Source of the DNA: a virus
Reading direction: 5' to 3' (one strand)
DNA: 40,882 nt
IMG/VR virus record: IMGVR_UViG_3300044712_000925
Location: 1-40,882 of that record
Shown piece by piece: positions 37,616 to 40,882 of the stretch. Position 1 is the stretch's first letter. The number at the start of each line of letters is the position of its first letter. Position numbers and translations under genes: made by a program. The notes under the pieces are model-generated. The model saw only the letters and a list, made by a program, of their open reading frames with translations, did no database searches and had not been told where the DNA came from.

Positions 37616-39185
37616 CTCAGACAATCAGCTCGAAACGTCGATCGAGGACCAGGAGCGGCTGCAGGACCGCCGCGCCGACCAGGACGGCATCGCCATCGTC
37701 GCGCGCTTCTCTGACATGGAGGTATCTGCGTCGGTGCCGACCATGCTTCGGCAGGGCGGCCGAGCGATGGTCGCCGCAGCCTTGCGCGGGGATTTCGACG
37801 TGTTGCTGATCGAAGGCCTCGATCGCTGCTGGCGCGACATCGTCGACCAGGAACAGATGATTCGCGAGCTCGAGTTCGCCGGAATCCGCATCATCGGCAT
37901 TTCTGACGGCTACGACACGCGGCACGAGGGGCGCGAGCTCACGCGCGGCGTGCGCGGCGTCGTGAATCAGGACTACCTGCGCGACCTGGCGAAGAAGGTG
38001 CACCGCGGCCTGTCTGGCCAGATCGCCCGCGGCGGCCACGCCGGCGGGATTTCCTTCGGGTATCGGTCGATCGAGGCCGGGAAGGTGCGCCACCTCGAGG
38101 TCGAGGACGAGCCGGCCACCTGGGTGCGCTGGATCTTCGATCGCTATGCCGAGGGCTGGAGCTGCCAGCACATCGCCTCGGAACTCAACCGCAAGGGCGT
38201 GAAGACGCGCAAGGGCGGAACGTGGTCGGTCTCTGCCCTCTACGGCAGCCCGAACAAGGGAAGCGGCGTGCTCAACAACGAGATCTACATCGGCCGCTAT
38301 ATCTGGAACCGGTCGCGGTGGGTGAAACACCCGAAGACGCACAAGTGGGTGCGCCTGGTGCGGCCTGAGAACGAATGGGTGATCGAGCAGCGGCCCGAGC
38401 TCCGCATCGTTTCGGACGAGCAATGGGCGGCCGCCAGGGAGCGCATGGACGCCGGCCGGCTCGGCATAGGCGTCAAGGGCAGCGGAAGCCGCGCGCGCTC
38501 TCTATTCGGCGGCCTGATGGTGTGCGGGGAGTGCGGCGGCGCCGTGGTCGCGGTGTCCGGCAGCACCTACGGCTGCGCGGCGCGGAAGGACCGCGGCACG
38601 ACGGTATGCACTGGCGTCCGCGTCGGTCGCGATGCCACCGATCGCCGTCTCCTGGCGGTGCTGCGCGAGGATCTGCTCTCGCCGGCGTCCGTCTCCAGGA
38701 TGCGGGAAAGCGCCGCGGCCTTCGTCGATCGACACCGCAAGGGCACGGCGGCAGCCGCGCGCCAGGCCTCGGCAGCGCTGGAAACGGTCCAAACCGAGAT
38801 ATCGCGCTTGGTGGATGCCATAGCCGCCACCGGCCACTCGGACGCCCTGCTGACCCGCCTGCGCGAAGCCGAGGCACGCAAAGAGGCGCTGGCCATCCAG
38901 ACGGTGCAGCGGCCGGTGGTGCAGATTCGAGTGGATGCCCTGATGGCGGCCTACCGCCGCCAGCTGCTGACCCTCGAAGAAGCCCTGAAGGCCGACTTCG
39001 AGAAGGCGCGGCCCCTGCTGCGCGAGTACTTCGGCGAGATCAAGATCGAGGAAACCACCGACAGCGCCTGGGCAGCCTTCGCTGCGGATCCAGGGCGCCT
39101 GCTACTGAAAGCGGTCGGTGATTCTAGAAGTGGTTGCGGGGGAGCGATTTTGCACCCAGAACCGCGCCGCTTCCGTCTCAAATAG
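37566..39185 (+). CDS. int: large serine recombinase (phage integrase)
   Basis: A 539-residue integrase. The catalytic region is YSRYSSDNQ with Ser17 as nucleophile and Arg15, and LDRCWRD (Arg87, Arg90). The recombinase domain (about 160-275) and zinc ribbon (Cys320, Cys323, Cys337, Cys348) are followed by a coiled coil (about 365-440) that controls directionality. It cuts att sites with 2-base overhangs. The last residues (SGCGGAILHPEPRRFRLK) are encoded by the right att sequence, so integration changes the C terminus. Reading into attR places it at the extreme right end. No excisionase (recombination directionality factor) was recognised. Confidence 0.93.
   Translation: MTNATTQQRAGTYSRYSSDNQLETSIEDQERLQDRRADQDGIAIVARFSDMEVSASVPTMLRQGGRAMVAAALRGDFDVLLIEGLDRCWRDIVDQEQMIRELEFAGIRIIGISDGYDTRHEGRELTRGVRGVVNQDYLRDLAKKVHRGLSGQIARGGHAGGISFGYRSIEAGKVRHLEVEDEPATWVRWIFDRYAEGWSCQHIASELNRKGVKTRKGGTWSVSALYGSPNKGSGVLNNEIYIGRYIWNRSRWVKHPKTHKWVRLVRPENEWVIEQRPELRIVSDEQWAAARERMDAGRLGIGVKGSGSRARSLFGGLMVCGECGGAVVAVSGSTYGCAARKDRGTTVCTGVRVGRDATDRRLLAVLREDLLSPASVSRMRESAAAFVDRHRKGTAAAARQASAALETVQTEISRLVDAIAATGHSDALLTRLREAEARKEALAIQTVQRPVVQIRVDALMAAYRRQLLTLEEALKADFEKARPLLREYFGEIKIEETTDSAWAAFAADPGRLLLKAVGDSRSGCGGAILHPEPRRFRLK
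39131..39185 (+). other. attR: core repeat within the integrase 3' end
   Basis: TGGTTGCGGGGG (39131-39142) equals 116-127. To its right the sequence GATTTTG, CCAGAA and CGCCGC match attL with substitutions and a 6-base in-frame gap. To its left (phage side) there is no similarity. The right part would be host or adjacent-prophage sequence and provides the last residues of the integrated integrase gene. Confidence 0.7.
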
Positions 39186-39273
39186 CCCCGCCGAGGGCGC
39201 AGGATAACTCAGCAGCTGGGGCGATACCATCCTCGACGAAGCCTGACGGCGAGACGGCGCAATAGGCTTGACC

Positions 39274-39693
39274 TCATGACATCAACGCCGCTTCGACCTG
39301 CCGGCGGATCACAAGGCCGGGGAGAACTCGCCCCCCGCCTCGGACCCATTTCAGCATTTCGGCCTTCGCGCCGGCGACGTCGCCGGCGTTGATCTTCCGG
39401 CGCAACGTCGAGCCGGCCAGGCGCGTGGCGCCGAGGTTGTAGGCGAAGTCGGCCAGGGCAGCGAGGTTGTCGCCGCGCTGCCCTGGGCAGAGCTTCCGAG
39501 TAGCAACGGTGAAGCGCGCCGCATCGAGCGCCATGCGCGCTTCGGCCTGATCTTTCGTCCAAGCCGTGTCGGGCTTGATATCCGGCCCCGTCGAGCCGTA
39601 TCCGCACGTCAGCACGCCGGCCGGGCACACGTAGGCCCGCAGGCGCAGGCCCTCGAAGCGGCGGATCAGATCTGGCAGGGCAGGGGGAACCAT
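39274..39693 (-). CDS. T4-type lysozyme (GH24) endolysin
   Basis: A 139-residue muramidase. Glu14 (RRFEGLRL), Cys23 and Thr29 (VLTCGYGSTG) have the spacing of the T4 catalytic Glu-Asp-Thr, with Cys in place of Asp as in a known subset of phage lysozymes. AALADFAYNLGATRL and WVRGGGRVLPGLVIRRQVEA complete the family. It lacks an N-terminal anchor, so release needs the holin. ATG overlaps the holin stop (TGATG). Confidence 0.92.
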   Translation of the reverse strand: MVPPALPDLIRRFEGLRLRAYVCPAGVLTCGYGSTGPDIKPDTAWTKDQAEARMALDAARFTVATRKLCPGQRGDNLAALADFAYNLGATRLAGSTLRRKINAGDVAGAKAEMLKWVRGGGRVLPGLVIRRQVEAALMS

Positions 39694-40226
39694 CAGCGGC
39701 CCTGCTGCTTACGGATCGAGCGATCGACGAACCAGAAGCCGAGGATCATCGCGAGAATTCCGGCATCCTGCGGCGTCCAGACGCGATCCGCGTAGGTCGT
39801 CAGCGCCGGACCAAAGGCGAGGATGCCCTCGGCAACCTTCAGCGCTGCATACAGCTCGAGCGTGGCCACGATGATCATCACGACCTTGTAGATCGTCAGC
39901 AGCGTCATCCACCAGTAGGTCACCACCGGCCGCACGCTGGCGTTGAGCGCATCTACCCATGCCACGCCAGTCGGATTGCCTTGGCCCTTGAGCGCCTCGA
40001 TGTACGCCTGCATTTCGCCCGCCAGCGCCGTCGCCTCGCCTTGTGCATGTACCAGGTCGATCGCCTGACCTGCGCGCGCCTTATCGATGTCGAGCTGCAA
40101 CTGCGTCATCCGGTACTCGTGCTCGCGATCGCGGTGCTCGGTAAAGAGCTTGAGGATCTCCGGCACGAAGCGCAGCGCGCCGCCAAGGCCGCCGCCGAGC
40201 AGGGTGAGAATCGTCGTCAGCATCAT
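39693..40226 (-). CDS. holin-like membrane protein (3TM type)
   Basis: A 177-residue protein. The start MMLTTILTLLGGGLGGALRF is hydrophobic. A charged region (about 28-75) follows, then membrane segments near 102-125 and 150-168, and a basic RSIRKQQGR end. This corresponds to the three-segment holins of Mu-like and related phages. It precedes the lysozyme with TGATG overlap and follows TAATG. Upstream in-frame starts lie inside the neighbouring gene. Confidence 0.75.
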   Translation of the reverse strand: MMLTTILTLLGGGLGGALRFVPEILKLFTEHRDREHEYRMTQLQLDIDKARAGQAIDLVHAQGEATALAGEMQAYIEALKGQGNPTGVAWVDALNASVRPVVTYWWMTLLTIYKVVMIIVATLELYAALKVAEGILAFGPALTTYADRVWTPQDAGILAMILGFWFVDRSIRKQQGR

Positions 40227-40594
40227 TAATCTCCCTCTTCCTTCTTCTTGAATCCATCGGCCAGCGCGCGGATCAGCTTCTGGTACTCCTCCTGCAGCTC
40301 GCTCTTCGTCGGCGGCATGACGCCCTCGCACTGACATTGCGCGATGTAGGCCATGCACTTCGTCGTAAAGCCGAACATCTGGTTGCGCGCCAACTCGACG
40401 TCAGCCAGGCGGCCATCGAGTTCCTCGACACGATTCAGCAGGCGGGTGTAAGCATCACGATCGGCAGCATCTGCCGACAGCGTGATCATGTCTTTGCTCG
40501 CTCGCAGACCGATCTTGCGCAGGATCGCCAGGCCGAGGAACAACAGCCCCGCAATCGCACCACCCTTGCCTTCCGGTGTCAGGTTCTCCAGCAC
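40226..40594 (-). CDS. membrane-anchored coiled-coil protein
   Basis: A 122-residue product with one hydrophobic segment (about 15-30), then a coiled coil (about 36-65) and Cys-rich C-terminal part (TKCMAYIAQCQCEG). The GTG at 40594 is supported by an AGAGAGGGG ribosome binding site. The layout resembles the small spanin- or DUF2730-like proteins in Mu-type lysis regions. Identification is uncertain. Confidence 0.6.
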   Translation of the reverse strand: MLENLTPEGKGGAIAGLLFLGLAILRKIGLRASKDMITLSADAADRDAYTRLLNRVEELDGRLADVELARNQMFGFTTKCMAYIAQCQCEGVMPPTKSELQEEYQKLIRALADGFKKKEEGD

Positions 40595-40596
40595 GG

Positions 40597-40882
40597 CTAC
40601 CCCTCTCTCACATACTCGAAATGCGCCGTGGCGCGCTGCTTCAACCACTGCACCCAATCGCACGGGCTGGGCTCCGGTTCATCAGCCCCGCCCAGCTCGA
40701 GCCAGCCGCGCGCCGCGCCCATGTCGCGGATGCGGCCAGAGCAGACCCGTCCGGCGAAGTTCGGCGTCGACTTGCCCACGGCGTGGAACAGCGGCCGCAG
40801 CGCGAACATCGTGTAGTCGCGCCAGCCGTAGAGCGTGCGCGCCAGGCGCTGCCACATCGAGCCGCTGCTGTCGCAGATCGCA
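40597..40882 (-). CDS. hypothetical protein, 5' part beyond the window
   Basis: The frame stays open to the right edge, so the start is probably outside; an internal ATG at 40857 would give 86 residues. The visible part has WQRLARTLYGWRDYTMFALR and ends ATAHFEYVREG. It is two bases upstream of the coiled-coil gene, in the same leftward operon. Family not recognised. Confidence 0.55.
   Translation of the reverse strand, partial: AICDSSGSMWQRLARTLYGWRDYTMFALRPLFHAVGKSTPNFAGRVCSGRIRDMGAARGWLELGGADEPEPSPCDWVQWLKQRATAHFEYVREG

Larger units (their letters stand above)
116..39142. mobile_element. complete P2-like prophage with serine integrase
   Basis: An about 39.0-kb element bounded by a 12-bp direct repeat (116-127 and 39131-39142). 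It contains packaging, head, lysis, tail, repressor, replication and integrase genes, all apparently intact. The virion module is P2-like in content and order (Q P | O N M L X lysis R S V W J I H FI FII E T U D). Three parts are not P2-like: integration uses a large serine recombinase, replication uses a Toprim primase-helicase, and a methyltransferase/DndC-like operon lies next to the integrase. The boundary call rests on the repeat and on a second, oppositely oriented lysis cassette starting just beyond it. No frameshifted core gene was seen, so the phage may be functional. Confidence 0.85.
39274..40882 (-). mobile_element. left end of a second, adjacent prophage
   Basis: Right of attR lies a leftward cassette: lysozyme, holin-like protein, a coiled-coil membrane protein and an unknown, joined by TGATG and TAATG overlaps. 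These are phage lysis genes and not part of the first element, which has its own endolysin and holins. The sequence right of the shared att core resembles the phage-side sequence of attL. Both facts suggest a second prophage at the same site. The window ends before its structural genes. The 88 bases between attR and this cassette hold no gene. Confidence 0.65.

Noticed and set aside
1-40882. CRISPR array, insertion sequence or rRNA gene
   Set aside because: No regularly spaced repeats with unique spacers, no transposase motifs with terminal repeats and no rRNA-like sequence were seen.

Overview
The window is almost entirely one complete temperate phage genome, integrated in a high-GC proteobacterial chromosome. 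Gene content and high-GC codon use fit a betaproteobacterium (Rhodocyclales/Burkholderiales type); this is an inference, because no host housekeeping gene is present. The element runs from about 116 to 39142 (about 39.0 kb). It is bounded by a 12-bp direct repeat, TGGTTGCGGGGG, which on the right lies inside the 3' end of a large serine recombinase gene. Left of it is only the last 93 bases of an unidentified gene. Right of it (39274-40882) is a leftward lysis cassette that looks like the left end of a second prophage, so two prophages probably sit in tandem.

Left end (116-2188): a small unknown gene, an AT-rich stretch with about eleven copies of AAAGGTAAC-like motifs, a GC-rich non-coding stretch that may hold cos, and a Dam-type adenine methylase. 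Morphogenesis (2189-24445) follows the P2 plan: portal and terminase ATPase leftward (Q, P), then rightward scaffold/protease, capsid and small terminase (O, N, M), head completion and tail X (L, X), two holin-like genes, an N-acetylmuramidase-type endolysin, spanins, tail completion (R, S), baseplate (V, W, J, I), fibre with DUF4376 partner, sheath, tube, E/E' with a -1 slippery site, tape measure, U and D. Two structural-looking genes, one extremely glycine-rich, and a small ORF are inserted between M and L. Three dyads of form TGT-N13-ACA precede P/O, V and FI, and fit binding sites for the Ogr/Delta-type zinc-finger protein at 27119-27418.

Control and early region (24420-31024): leftward accessory genes (a lipoprotein, a small exported Cys-rich protein, small unknowns), a leftward XRE/CI-like repressor and, divergently, a near-consensus promoter with a perfect inverted repeat between -35 and -10. 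It drives a ribbon-helix-helix-like protein, a YdaT/CII-like protein, Ogr and a Toprim primase-helicase. That last protein replaces the P2 gpA rolling-circle system. It is followed by a stand-alone paralogue of its own helicase domain.

Accessory operon (31047-37615): small phage genes lead into a chain joined almost entirely by 4-base start/stop overlaps. The chain holds a C5-cytosine methyltransferase with five repeats in its recognition region, a DUF5131 (Gp37/Gp68) protein with a CX6CX2C motif, an ASCH-domain protein, an unknown, a DndC-like PP-loop/Fe-S protein and a tiny ORF. It ends at the serine integrase. This set is the best candidate for an undescribed nucleic-acid modification or anti-restriction system. 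Functions are inferred by reading protein motifs by eye; no database search was run.
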